DNA from: Nageia nagi
Lineage: Eukaryota > Pinophyta
DNA: 64,000 nt
Assembly (NCBI GenBank): GCA_050084985.1
Contig: JBITNC010000001.1
Coordinates: 42,842,001 to 42,906,000, forward strand
Direction: 5' to 3'
In this document: positions 21,380-32,746 of the stretch, piece by piece
How positions within the stretch are numbered: position 1 is the stretch's first letter
How the letters are laid out: each line of letters opens with the position of its first letter
Notes under the pieces: model-generated
What the model was told of the DNA's origin: nothing
The model's input: the letters and a program-made list of their open reading frames with translations, nothing else
Database searches by the model: none
Made by a program: the position numbers and the translations under genes

Positions 21380-23747
21380 ACATATTTCATTCTTCACTGG
21401 CTAATATCACAAATCACAGACATAGAAAGCATAAAGTCCCAATGTAGATGAGGAATGGATATAATATAGGAAATGGCAATCTCATCATAATAATCAGTAG
21501 GATGTAATGATGGAGGTCAATAAAGTTTAATAAATCATCCCACAAGAGGAGTGATACGAGTGTTAAGTACAAGTCTCCATATGAAATCAAGTCGATACAA
21601 CATATAAATCAGATTTTGGAGGAACTCTTCATTTTGTATATTATAAATTACACAAGTTCCCCAAAATGTACAATGTTCCAAGTAAATAGTTACCCACATA
21701 TACTCCTTTAGATAATGATAAACATGATCAGATCAATTTAATAAAGTTGTCCAAGTAGTCATAGATATGATCTTATACTATATTATTTCAAATAGGTCAT
21801 CAAAATGATCTTCATCCACATCATGTGTCAACTTGCTATGTTCTTTGTCATGATTCAAAAAGGTACATGGGGAATATGAGATATGAAGAGAAGGTAATTC
21901 CCATGGAATGGGCAAAATGTGTTCCAAACAAATCATCCTTTGATAGGTTGGGTGAGATACACAATATGGATGACTCATAGTATCTAATGAAATACACATG
22001 ATCACCTATAACAAAATATGTAAATTTTAGAATTTACACAAATACTCACACAACACACAAAAGCAAAAAATGTAATGTTTTATATTTTTATATATTTTTT
22101 AATATTTTTGATGATTTTGAAGATATTTGATTTTTAGAATTTTATGGGATTTTTCATTGTTTTTTGTTATTTTCATAACACAATGTGATGAACAATTTGA
22201 TAATGATGTTTAATAAGAAATCTTTGATAAATACTCCAACCTTTATGACCCAACACATAGTAATATGGAGGTTTCAGATGAAGGTGAAGAGGTCCTAGTC
22301 CAAGAATAGATGGTTGATGTTTAATAGGATAAGAAATCAATGTAGATGATGTAAATATGGATGGTTCTTTTGGTTTTGCCTTAAACTTCTTGATAATATT
22401 TTTATCTTTTCTAACAAGACACCATCATTATCATTTACTTTAGGAAGTTTCATAGATGAGTCTATACTTGATGGTTTAAATGTAAAAGTAGATGATAGTG
22501 ATGGTACATTCATCAGTAGGTGTGTGATATACTTACTCTCAATTAACTTATGAGAATTTAATTTTTTGATCTTTTTATGTGATTCAAGACATTTTATTAT
22601 TCTCTCAAACCTTGGTTTTACATTGGATGGATTTTTTGCACAATAGTACTTACAAAAGAGTGAACTATAGTCATATATGATTTCATCATGTGTTACCAAA
22701 ATAATGCTATATTATATCATTAAATCACTGACAACATTATTCAAGGAAAGAGATTTCCCATATACTTGAGTGTCATATGTTCCACACAATTTATTAAAAT
22801 CTTAGATTTCCTATAAGGCCAATGGATACAAAAAAAATTGGATTAAACTCATTTTTCGCTTAGGTTCCATCCATATATATTTAATTCAATTTTAAAATTG
22901 GATTGAGCTTATCAATTTGTATTAACCATGCATTGGATTATCATGTGTTAAAATAAGACATGGCTATTATCTCCTAAATTTCTTATGGCATACTAAGAAC
23001 ATGAGCTATTTCATTGTAAGGATCTTTGTGTAGTAATTTCATGTATTGATCTCCTTGATATCTATCAATAAAATCCTAATTTGATCTATAAATATGAAAT
23101 TATGTGTTTGGATAATTTCTTTACTCTCTTAATGTTGAAATTTGTGTTAATCAATTATGTGAGAGAGAATCATGAAATCTTGATTTAATGCAATAAAACC
23201 TTTAACTAATTTTTTTATTTAAACATTCTAATTGTCTAGGCTTAGGGATAAAGGAAGTAATAAAATCATATACCATTTTGTGATGACATATATCTCTTGC
23301 AATTCAATTTTCCCAATCAAACAATATTATTAAGTTTTGAGGAATAAAATGATCCATTTCCAAAATTTAGTAATTGAAAGTATAGTCAAGTTTCAATTTT
23401 GGGGTTGACATAGGCCAACAGAGACATATCCAATTGATCTTTTCAATTTGAGTATGATAATGCCAATAGCCTAGGTAATACATGGATTTTCTTATAGTTA
23501 TTTCAATGGTATCTTCATTAATATTTATATTCCATCCATCATATTTATTCAATTGATATTTGAAAGCCATTACTCTTTGTATATACAGGAGTAGATGCAA
23601 GAAGTTTCTCATTTTATATGTAGTATGTTGTGCTAATCTAATAATATCTCTATCTCCAAGGTACCTTGGTTTATAATACCAAGGTATTTGTTGAATTCCT
23701 TGATGGTCATCCATCAAGTGAACACTCTTTCTCCTCTTAGATGCCAT
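21380..23747 (-). pseudogene. Uncharacterised spliced ORF (aORF) of Tat-1, sense strand
   Basis: This is a gene on the gag-pol strand between integrase and the antisense PMD gene. The best start is ATG 23747 (MASKRRKSVHLMDDHQG), open for 126 codons. After a decayed stretch it continues at 22699-22337 with HDEIIYDYSSLFCKYYC, which matches KDEIIYNYSTLFNNSYC of Tat-3. A second exon appears to start at 22005, after TTTTGTTATAG, with SHPYCVSHPTYQRM and EEFLQNLIYMLYRLDF; Tat-3 has the same acceptor at 45777 and EEFLQNLIYLFSKLNF. I recognise no domain. Conservation in amino-acid terms between two copies diverged in DNA, with a shared splice site, argues for a real former protein. It could be a captured host gene or an envelope-position aORF; nothing here shows which. 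Confidence 0.6.
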
Positions 23748-23809
23748 CTATTCAATACCTTATTATGTATAAGTTTCCTAATTAATAAGATGAATTCAAA
23801 TAAACTTAT

Positions 23810-24080
23810 TTACAATAAGACACACAATAGATTTAACAATAGAAAGGATGAATATGTGTGATGTTTATAGGTTCATGCTCTTCATTTCCTTCCATATCAG
23901 CAAGATGGTAGGATCCAGATCCATTTCTTAACATACTCAGTACAATTATGTTCCATAGTGGGCCAATAGTATCCCATGCACATTAGACATTTTGTTATGG
24001 TCAGACCACTGAAATGTCCTCCACATATCCCATCATTTATACATGAGATTGCAATCAAAGAGTCTGCCATTCTAGACATA
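23810..24080 (-). pseudogene. Tat-1 integrase, zinc-binding domain only
   Basis: This is the H2C2 domain of a Ty3/gypsy integrase: GICGGHFSGLTITKCLM, MGYYWPTMEHNC and EYVKKW, normally followed by C-x2-C and the DDE core. Here the sequence continues only through DMEGNEEHEP and then reaches the ATG of the uncharacterised ORF at 23747. No DDE core or C-terminal domain can be found before that, so integrase is truncated in this copy. Confidence 0.75.
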
Positions 24081-24299
24081 TAAGAAAAAATCCATCAAAA
24101 TCCCTATAGTATAATACATCACCTAACATACAATATTGGGAGGCTTTTAGTTTAAATGCTCCTATAGCAAATTTAATCAAGTTTTTAGATAAAATTCTAT
24201 CTCATAGGAATTTTACTAATTGATCATGCCATGCATTTTTACTTTCAATAGTAATATCAAAAACATTATACATTTCTTCATTTATCTTTAAAGTAGATT

Positions 24300-24760
24300 C
24301 TTTTAATTGAACTACCTCAACATGAAACGTTTTATAATGAGGATCTTAAGGAATAAAAGATCCAATTGATTCCATGGCATCAACAAATCTATTTTTCAAT
24401 CTAGGTGTTACTTCAATTTTGTATTTTTCAAAGGTTTTCAGTAATGATTCCACTATATTTTTATATTTTTGAAGTAAAGGTTCTTTACATTAGAAAATTC
24501 CTTTGATTTCATTGACTATCAATAATAAATCTCCAATGAATTTTACTCTTCTTAGTTTTAATTTTGTGGCAATTTTATAGCTAATATCAATGCCTCATAT
24601 TCATCATTGTTATTAGTGTAGAGGAAATTGATCTTGAATGAATATGGAATGAGTATACCTTATGGAGTAGCAGAGACTATACCAACACTCCCACTTTATT
24701 TGCATAGAGATCCATCAAAATAGATTATAATATTCCAATCATCTTGGAATTCTATAGGAA
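24300..24760 (-). pseudogene. Tat-1 archaeal-type RNase H (aRNH)
   Basis: This is a second RNase H, a hallmark of Tat/Ogre elements. Translation gives IIYFDGSLCK (catalytic Asp near 24713), PYSFKINFLYTNNNDEYEAL and ILAIK (catalytic Glu near 24595), then IGDLLLIVNEIKGIF-like sequence (third acidic position) near 24510. The pattern DGS-x-CK...TNN-x-EYEAL...GD-x-x-LIV is that of the archaeal-type group. Stops interrupt it. It follows the ordinary gypsy RNase H directly. Confidence 0.75.
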
Positions 24761-24872
24761 TTTATATTTCATCTAATTGGAATATGTGTTCATCAGGTAA
24801 TTCAATATTAAGAGGTTTATTATCCTACAAGATAAATTTTGTAAGATAATCAACTATTACTTATCCTTTAAT

Positions 24873-25412
24873 TCATTTTTGACTGATGAATTCAATCAAA
24901 TGCATGATACACTTAGATGTTCTAGTGTTTTGATATGTTTTGTTCATCATGTATTTAAGTGGGCCAACTTTTGCAATAACATATGTTGTATGATTTAACA
25001 TATAGTGTCTCAGATTTTTAGTGGAAAAAACCATCGATAAGCATAGTTTTTCCTTGTATATGTATCTTATTTCATAATCAACTAGAGTTTGACTGAGGTA
25101 ATATACAGCTTGTTCTTTATTATTCTCATTTTTCTGAGCAAGCATAATGTCTAAAGTTATTTTTTTAGCTGATGGGTATAACAAAAAAGGTATTCCTTCT
25201 TTGGGGGGAATTAATATAGGTGTTCATAATAAATATAATTTTATATCTTTGAATGCATCTTTTTGTTCTTTTCCCCAATGAAAGATAATTCCCTTTTTTA
25301 ACAATCTATTAAATGGTTTACATTTATCTAATAACTGAGCAATAAAATGCCTTATTACTTGTAGTTTTCCATGTAAACTTTGAAGTTGTTTTATATTTAA
25401 AGGTGGAGGCAT
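24873..25412 (-). pseudogene. Tat-1 Ty3/gypsy RNase H and connection
   Basis: The segment LQSLHGKLQVIRHFIAQLLD followed by FHWGKEQKDAF (25224-25412) is the RT connection region. Then LAQKNENNKEQAVYYLSQTL and EKLCLSMVFSTKNLRHY, YMLNHTTYVIAKVGPLKYMM (24873-25184) correspond to the gypsy RNase H fold. The expected catalytic residues are partly lost. A frame change separates the two parts. Confidence 0.8.
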
Positions 25413-25414
25413 GT

Positions 25415-26210
25415 CTATAATTTATTTAATCTTATTAGGGTCCACTTCAATTTCTCATCTCGATACTTGAATCCTAATAATTTTCTAGAGGTTACTCCAA
25501 AGACACACTTTTTTGGGTTTAACCTAACTTTGTGTTCTATTAATGTATCAAAGAGTTTTTTAAGCACTACAAGGTATCTAGTTTTGGATTTAGCTAACAA
25601 ATTATATACATAATCATCCATAATATCATGCATGTAATCATGAAAAATGTATATCATTGCTCTTTGATAGATTGCCCCTATGTTTTTTAGACTGAAGGGC
25701 ATCACTTTATAACAAAACATTCCCTAAGGTGTTATGAATGTTGTTTTATGTTAATCTTCTATAGCAACTCTTATCTAATTATATCTAGAAAATCCATCCA
25801 TGAGTGAAAGCATCTCATGTCCTATTGCAGTATCCACTAAGGTATCAATGTTTAGGAGTGGGAAATCATCTTTTATATAAGCCTTATTTAAATTTCTAAA
25901 GTTAATATAAATTCAAATCTTTCCATTAGGTTTCTTTACATGAACCATGTTTGATATCTAATCCAAATAATTGATGAATTGAATAAATTTGACTTCTAGT
26001 AGTTTTTATATCTTTTCTTTAACCATAAAGGCTATTTTGGGGTGTATTTTTTGTTTAATATGTTTTATACCTTCTTTAATCTCTAAGTTATGCATAACTA
26101 GATTTGTATCTATCCCAAGCATATCAGCATATGACTATATAAATATTTCTTATTTATCTCTAAGTATAGATATGAATGTTTGTCTTTCTTCTTCTATTAA
26201 GGATTTTCCT
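25415..26210 (-). pseudogene. Tat-1 reverse transcriptase
   Basis: This is a Ty3/gypsy RT. In order: VHVKKPNGKI, INFRNLNKAYIKDDFPL, DTLVDTAIGHEMLSLMDGFS (catalytic Asp region), FITPGMFCYKVMPFSLKN with a stop at the W/E position, GAIYQRAM, then DDYVYNLLAKSKTR and LNPKKCVFGVTSRKLLGF. The catalytic box, normally Y-V-D-D, reads Y-V-Y-N, so both metal-binding aspartates are lost. Several stops are present. The domain order shows it belongs to the same polyprotein as the neighbouring protease and RNase H domains. Confidence 0.9.
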
Positions 26211-26212
26211 AA

Positions 26213-27357
26213 CTAAACAATTTTAGGATTATGAGGATCATCTCTACGATTGGCATCAATAGTTTCTTCAATTAACATTTGTGATTTATCTTCTAATTGA
26301 CTTGATATGGGAATCCAATTTTTATTTCTTACATCATATTCTTCATCTTCTCCAAGGCTTTGTTCAACTAGGGTTATGTTGTTAACCATAGGATCTAGTA
26401 TCTGACATATGGTATTTATATCTTTAAATTCATGCATTGTAGGATTTTGTGATGTGAGTGTGAAATCAGCAGTGTTTTCATTTATTACAAAGTTAGATAT
26501 TTCAATAATTTGAACCATATTAATTGAAAAATTACAAAAAATATTTTCAGCTATTGATTTTTCTAATTTAGTATCAACATACTCAACATTATCTTCATCC
26601 TCATAATATGGTTATTCATATGTTGCATCTTTAGGTTCTAATTCAACAATTTTAGCTTTCATATTTCATTTAGTTTTTTCCATGTATTCTAATCCTATTT
26701 TATTTGTAGGCATTTGATAATGAATATCGATCACATATCTATGTCCTTGTTCATACCGACCTAAACCACATCCTATCCATTGGCATCTAAGGAAATACCT
26801 TTGGATAAAAGATTGTACGAATGGTGTTAAGTAGTGTAGTGAATTACAAAAAGCACCCTCACTAGGTTTAGGTAATGAAGGAGGAATAGGCTTATCGATG
26901 TCTGCATATACTAAAAAAGTTTGATTAGACTCATTTCCTAAAGACACTAATTATCCTATTACATTAGGAGCTTCATGTGGTCTTCCAATTTCTTAAGTAG
27001 TGAGGATGTTAAAAATTACATCATCAACATCATAGTCACCCATACCTAAATCGAATAATTGAATAGTTATAAGATAGATATCAAGTAACTTATCAACTTG
27101 TTTATGATAAGAGACATTTGTTTGAGGTGAATCTCTTGAAGAAAAGGCATGAATTAAATCATTTAAATGCATGCCCTCTTTTCCCAAGATTTTTGTTCTT
27201 GTAAAGTTGTTTCAAGTTGTAAATATTCTTGTTTAGTATTTGTCATATTATTATTAAAGAATTTAGATTGATCAACAATTTGATTTTCTTTTATGTTATT
27301 TGAAGAATTATTTTCCATATTATCTGTTGAAGGTTCACTTTTTTGTATAGAAGTCAT
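26213..27357 (-). pseudogene. Tat-1 protease-RT linker with G-patch-like motif
   Basis: This linker of the polyprotein includes WIGCGLGRYEQGHRYVIDI and NKIGLEYME (about 26680-26790), a G-patch-like glycine motif typical of Tat/Ogre pol between protease and RT. DLGMGDYDVDDVIFN at about 27020 and an acidic segment (EDEEYDVRNKNW, about 26330) are shared with Tat-2 at the window start. Role within the element is unknown; G-patch motifs in other proteins bind RNA or helicases. Confidence 0.65.
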
Positions 27358-27900
27358 TAAATGTGAGTGGAAGGTAAACTAATACTATGTGGTATGTTTG
27401 TAGTATTGTAATGGGAATACGAATTATCATCTTCAGGTATGCAGCGTACAACTCTTTCATGAATATATTTAATACAATCATGATATGTACAAGGGACACA
27501 TTGCATATCTTTAATCCAAGGTCTTCCTAGCAATATATTATACTTTGTGATTTTACCTTCAATGACTTGTAGTACCATTTGCATTATTTTAGGACCCACT
27601 ATAATGGGCACTGATATCATTCCAACAGTTGGGCAAAAGGCATCATTGAAAGTTTTTAAATGTAATGTAGGAGCATTAATATGAGAAAATAAAATATTTA
27701 GTTTTTTAAACACAACTATCAAGATGATGTTTATGGTAGAACCTTCATCAATGAGGATTCTTTTAAATATTTTATCATCAACATTGGATACAATATGTAA
27801 TGGAAGATAAAGTCCTAAATATGTTCCTTTCTATTCTTTTATTTCATGATCATAAAAGGTTATGGAAGCTTTTTGAATTCATTTTATGTTACCAACAAGT
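27358..27900 (-). pseudogene. Tat-1 aspartic protease
   Basis: This is a retropepsin-like protease with active-site motif RILIDEGSTINII (about 27727-27765) and the C-terminal motif YNILLGRPWIKDM then VPCTYHDCIKY (about 27480-27545), characteristic of plant Tat/Athila-type gypsy proteases. The catalytic Asp is kept here, unlike in Tat-2. A short stop-free stretch of 121 codons remains (27357-27722). Confidence 0.85.
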
Positions 27901-28039
27901 GTTGTAAAACTTTCTGGATCATTCAAATCTAGCTCAATCTACTAAAGGATTTGATTCATGGCATTTCTATGATCTTTTAATTATTGTAATAAATCAAACA
28001 AATATAATTTTATTAGTGTATTTTGTATTTTCTATTGAA

Positions 28040-31000
28040 GTGAACCCTTCATTGAAACTCTAGGATGTTATGGCCTAGGTATGTGAGGTGTCACATGAAT
28101 TTTATTTTGTTGATTATTTGATTTATCATTTTGTTTTCCTTATGCTTTTTGAGCTCTAGTAGCAACACTAATCATAGAAACATGACTTGTGCTATCAAGA
28201 TTCCTTTTATGTGTTACCCAATTTTCATTTGTTTCTACAATAATGGTATTAACATTATGATGTGGAAGAGGATTTGGATAAATACCCAAATTTTGATTTT
28301 GGGTAGTTACAAGATTATCTACTTCTAATGCTCCATTCTCAATCAAATCCTAAACTATGTTTTTCAATGTCTTGCATTTGTTAGTATCATGACCTTTTTG
28401 ATGATGGTAATGGCAAAATTCATCTTCCCTATACCATTTACTATCTTTATTTTGTATATTTTTAGTTCATACTTTTGGTAAGGTAATTAAATTATTGTCT
28501 AATAACTTTCTTAAGACATCATAAAGGTATTCTACTAAGGATGTATATCTTTATCTAGGCCGATGCTCCTTTTTATTCTTTTGAGTCTATTTTGGTTCAT
28601 TTTATTTTTCTACAAAAAATTTATTGGATGGTAAAGTTTTATTCCTTTTATATCCTTCACGTTTCTTTCCTTTTATTTATTCATATTGAATTTTCACTCT
28701 TTCAATAACAACTGCTTGAGAAATTGCATCCTCAAAAGTTTTATGTTGTTTCATAATCAACATGCTTATTATAGGCCTTAAGAATCATTGAATAAATAAT
28801 TTAACTAACTCCTCTTGGAACAAAATGTAAGGCATGCTAGTTAAAACAACTCTCCAGCAAGAAACAAAGTTAGTAATAGATTTGTTTGAAAATTGTTGTA
28901 ACCTTGTAAGATCAGTAATAGATGTTTTATCTTTAACATTAATCTTGAAATGTTGTAGAAAGAAATTTTCCAATTGAGAATATGATTTAATACTATATTT
29001 AGGTAAATTATTATACCAATCCATGGCTTGTCCAATAAGCATCATAGGAAAAGACACATAACATCAATGCATCATCATTGGCTATTAAATAACTTGAATA
29101 TTTGAAGTGTCACAAATGCTTCCTAGGATATTCCTTTTTTTTCAATGGTTCAATATTAGGTATTTCAAATTTATAAGGTATATCCTTTTTAAGAACATTA
29201 AGGTGTATAGGTTCACTACAAATCATTTCATAGGTCAAATTTTGCTTGTCTTGCATAAGCAATATCTCTTCTATTTATTTTGATCATTTAGTGATTGCAT
29301 TGTCTCCAATAGGTGGAATGTCTTCCTTTTGAATAGGAGGTTCTTCCTTATCTGGATATGTTTCTTCTTGATTATCTACATTTTCAATAATATTCTCATC
29401 TTAATTACCTTGAGAAGCATTATACTATTGAGTTACCAAAACTATATTTTGATAATAACCTCCACCATAATGTATGACTTGTTGTGAAGGTTGTTGAACT
29501 TGAAAAGGAATTTGCATTCCTTGCTAATTGAAAATAGGATGAACCTATTGATAAGCATTTTGATAATTCTAAGGAGTAGCTTATGGTTGAAACAATTGAT
29601 AAAAGGTTTGATACTTTGGAGGTCTAACCTATGGTTGCTATTGTTGATAAAACACTTATGGAGGTGGCTATTAATAAGATGCTTGATAACTTTATTACAT
29701 ACCTTGTACTTGTGTTTGAGGGTTAGTATTTTATATCTTCATCCTAAGGGTTGGTGGTTTTGTTTTAGTTTGAGTAGGTTTGTTTACATTTTGGTTAGTG
29801 CTAATTTGACCTTGTTGTTTAATCTATTTTTATTTTTGCAATACACTAGTGATTCCTCCTATTTGAATAGGCTATCTAGTAGAAGTTTGTACTCTAGGTG
29901 TAACTCCAATCATAGATTGAGTTTGATGTATTTATGGAGGTGCCACTGCTTGCAACATTTGTGTCATACCTAAGGTATATTGAAATTATAGTATGTTTTG
30001 AGGTATCCCTAAAGTATACTGAACTTAAGGTACAACCACATTCAATACTTATAGAGGCATACCTAAAGTAGGCTATACTTGAGGTATGAATTGCATTTGA
30101 AGGGTAGGTTGAACATTTATAGGTAACTCAAGAGGTTGATTATTTGTTAAATTTTTATTAGGATTTTGATATCACTCAATAAACCTTTGAGTTCCTTGTT
30201 GTTGTTATTAGGGTATAGTCTATCTATGGCTAGGTACACTTAATTGCTAATATCCTCCTAAAATAGGTACATTTTCTAGAAATGTACTACTAGGTATATG
30301 CATATATGAGGGGATGTTCAGTACTTGAAACTATGATCTAGCCATCCTAAGTGACCCTTGAGGTAGAGGATTCATGGTTACTAGAGTTTACAATTATTGT
30401 GTAGTTTTGGGTTCTATGATTGCACTTGGTTGTAATATTTTTGGGTTTATCGATAAAAGAGGATTATAAATAACATTAAATCCATCTAAGTTTTACGATA
30501 CAGAGCTACCTAAATGTATAGAAACAATATCAAGATTACCATCCATTCTTGTAGCATCATTAGAGGGTGGATAATCAAATCTCTTGATGTATGTAAAGTC
30601 AAATATTCTATCAGGTTTATACTTCCTCACATATGTATACATAGGTCTAAAAGGTTGTCATTGTAAAGTAGGATCAACTGAACATACTCATGTAGGAAAT
30701 TATGGTTGGTTTGTTAAGCTCTAATAAAATGAATTTTATAATGGTAACTCCTCTAATTATAATGTATTTTGCATGGAGGAATACTATGAACATACAAATA
30801 AGGGGGAGGAATTCATAAATGTACAAAACATTCCCTAGCCTATTCTAACATAAAATCAGGTCTAGGACTGGTAAGAACTACACTTGAAGGTATAGTTTCA
30901 AAATTTTATCAAGGACTAATCAATTCTAGAGATTGTTCTTGAGTTTTGTATGCTAAATATTGAGCTATCTCATTAAGATAGACTTGTCTAATCATAAGCT

Positions 31001-31196
31001 CAAATAATGAATAGTGTTATATTGGCTTTGGTGAAGGAACTTCACCAGGTAGATTACTACTTTCACTTGGGTCAAGCATAATTTCTTGTTCTTTCTCTTG
31101 TTCAACTTCTATCTATGTTTCTTGGGGTAAATTTTGTTCTTATTTTTGTTTTTGTTCTTATTCTTATTGAGCTTTTTGTGAACAAGTTTTGACCAT
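28040..31196 (-). pseudogene. Tat-1 gag
   Basis: This Gag starts at the minus ATG 31196-31194 (MVKTCS). A long Q/P/T-rich N-terminal region covers about 29400-30450. The retrotransposon gag core follows at 28785-29057: GQAMDWYNNLPKYSIKSYSQ, then FFLQHFKINV and LTRLQQFSNKSITNFV. The zinc-knuckle-like YHHQKGHDTNKC lies near 28380-28420, then IENGALEVDN. There are many stops. It is about 3 kb long, bigger than in most plant gypsy elements, as in Ogre. Confidence 0.8.
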
Positions 31197-32725
31197 TATT
31201 TTTGCTTAAGCTATAAAACACAAAATAATGCATACTGACCATATTTTTATCTTTTTTATTTATATTTGTGAGAAAATAAAGGATGCACAAATAACATATA
31301 TGATTAATGCAATTAATGATATGTTTATCTAAGTTTAGTATTTTGCTTCATTTGTATTTAATATGCTCATGTATATGAGATGAAAGTGTTAAGTTTAATC
31401 TTTTTAATTTTCCTAGATTTATGATTCTAGTCAAGTGTTTAAAAAGGTAGGCAAGTGATCCTAAAAGGATAGCTAAGGCAAAGTATTGGCATGGTACTTA
31501 AAATGGTCCACTTAGTGCAATGCAGCTTAGGGAATGCTACTGAGATCTATCTTGGTTATGAAATCCAAGTGTGATCCCTTTTTATAGTGATCCTATGGGA
31601 AATGATGACTTCTACCCTATGGACCTGATATTCATCTTCAAGTTTTGGCTCTAAGAATTACAAATGTGGTTGGTGGATACAAAATAAAAAAGTTAATGGT
31701 TGGTAGTAATGTTCAACTCATTGATGTTCATTTTAAATGGGCTATATGAAATATGCATTTATAAAATAAAATATGTATGACCATGCAACCTAACCCATCC
31801 AAACATACATGTCCATTAATTATATTGATTTTAATGTAACACACAATATTTTAATTTAGTGAATCTTATTCTAATATTTCTTGAGGTTCATTTCAAAAGC
31901 TTATATGAATTTCATTAATCAAATTAAGTGAGATTCATTAACCTCTTCTAGCTATGGAAGTATTAATGTGAGATAAATTCCCTCTTCTTACTAGTCACAT
32001 TGACCTTCAACCTCCAATGGAGTGGTAAGGGTAGACAAGTAAGAAGCCATTAATGTGTATAAATTTGCTTAAGTGAATTTCATGTACCCCTCTTAGATTC
32101 ACATCAACCTTTGACCTCCAATGGAGTGGTAAGGGTATATGTCATAAGATTCTTAATGTAATGAATGATTTACCAAATTAAATGTAAAAAAAATGAAAAA
32201 TTAAAGGTTCATTAAATCCCTCTTAGTTATTCCATTCTAATCACCTATAATTGCTTTGAAACATGAAGGAAGAGCATAAGTGGAACAAATAATAAGTTCT
32301 TAAATGTATACTAAGCTAGATGACCCTAATAAAAAAAATAATCATATAAAACTTATGCATAATACACATTATATGAAAACACAAATGAAATTTTAACTTC
32401 CCCCCTCCATGACTACATGAAATCTTAGCAAAGAAATCATGTACAAGGTCTTTTTTAACATTAATTAATGCCTATGCTATGCATAAATTAATTAGTAAAT
32501 GAAAAATAACCTTCCTCTAATGATAAATGGTATTTGGTGAAGATTTCTAGTGATTACTACTGATCGTTGGCACCTGTAGGAGGTCATTAGCAATTCTGCT
32601 AATTTCTATTTTTATAGCAAAACAAAACAAATAAGCTCAAAGTAGTGATTGAATCAAAAATTAAGGATAATAGAAAATTAAAAATCATAAAAACCTTTCC
32701 TATTGATGTGGTTATTGTTGCAAGA
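31197..32725 (-). other. Tat-1 5' leader, non-coding
   Basis: No gene seen. It aligns with the Tat-2 leader. A tandem repeat with a 104-bp period places CCTCCAATGGAGTGGTAAGG at 32011 and again at 32115. Confidence 0.65.
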
Positions 32726-32743
32726 GCCCTCCTTCTAGCACCA
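32726..32743 (-). other. Tat-1 primer-binding site
   Basis: The minus strand reads TGGTGCTAGAAGGAGGGC, three bases after the 5' LTR end. It starts with TGG as required to pair with tRNA CCA. I cannot name the tRNA with certainty. Confidence 0.75.
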
Positions 32744-32746
32744 AAA

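Noticed and set aside
29491-29973. 160-codon plus-strand open frame.
   Set aside because: Leucine-rich shadow of the Q/P-rich gag N-terminus on the minus strand.
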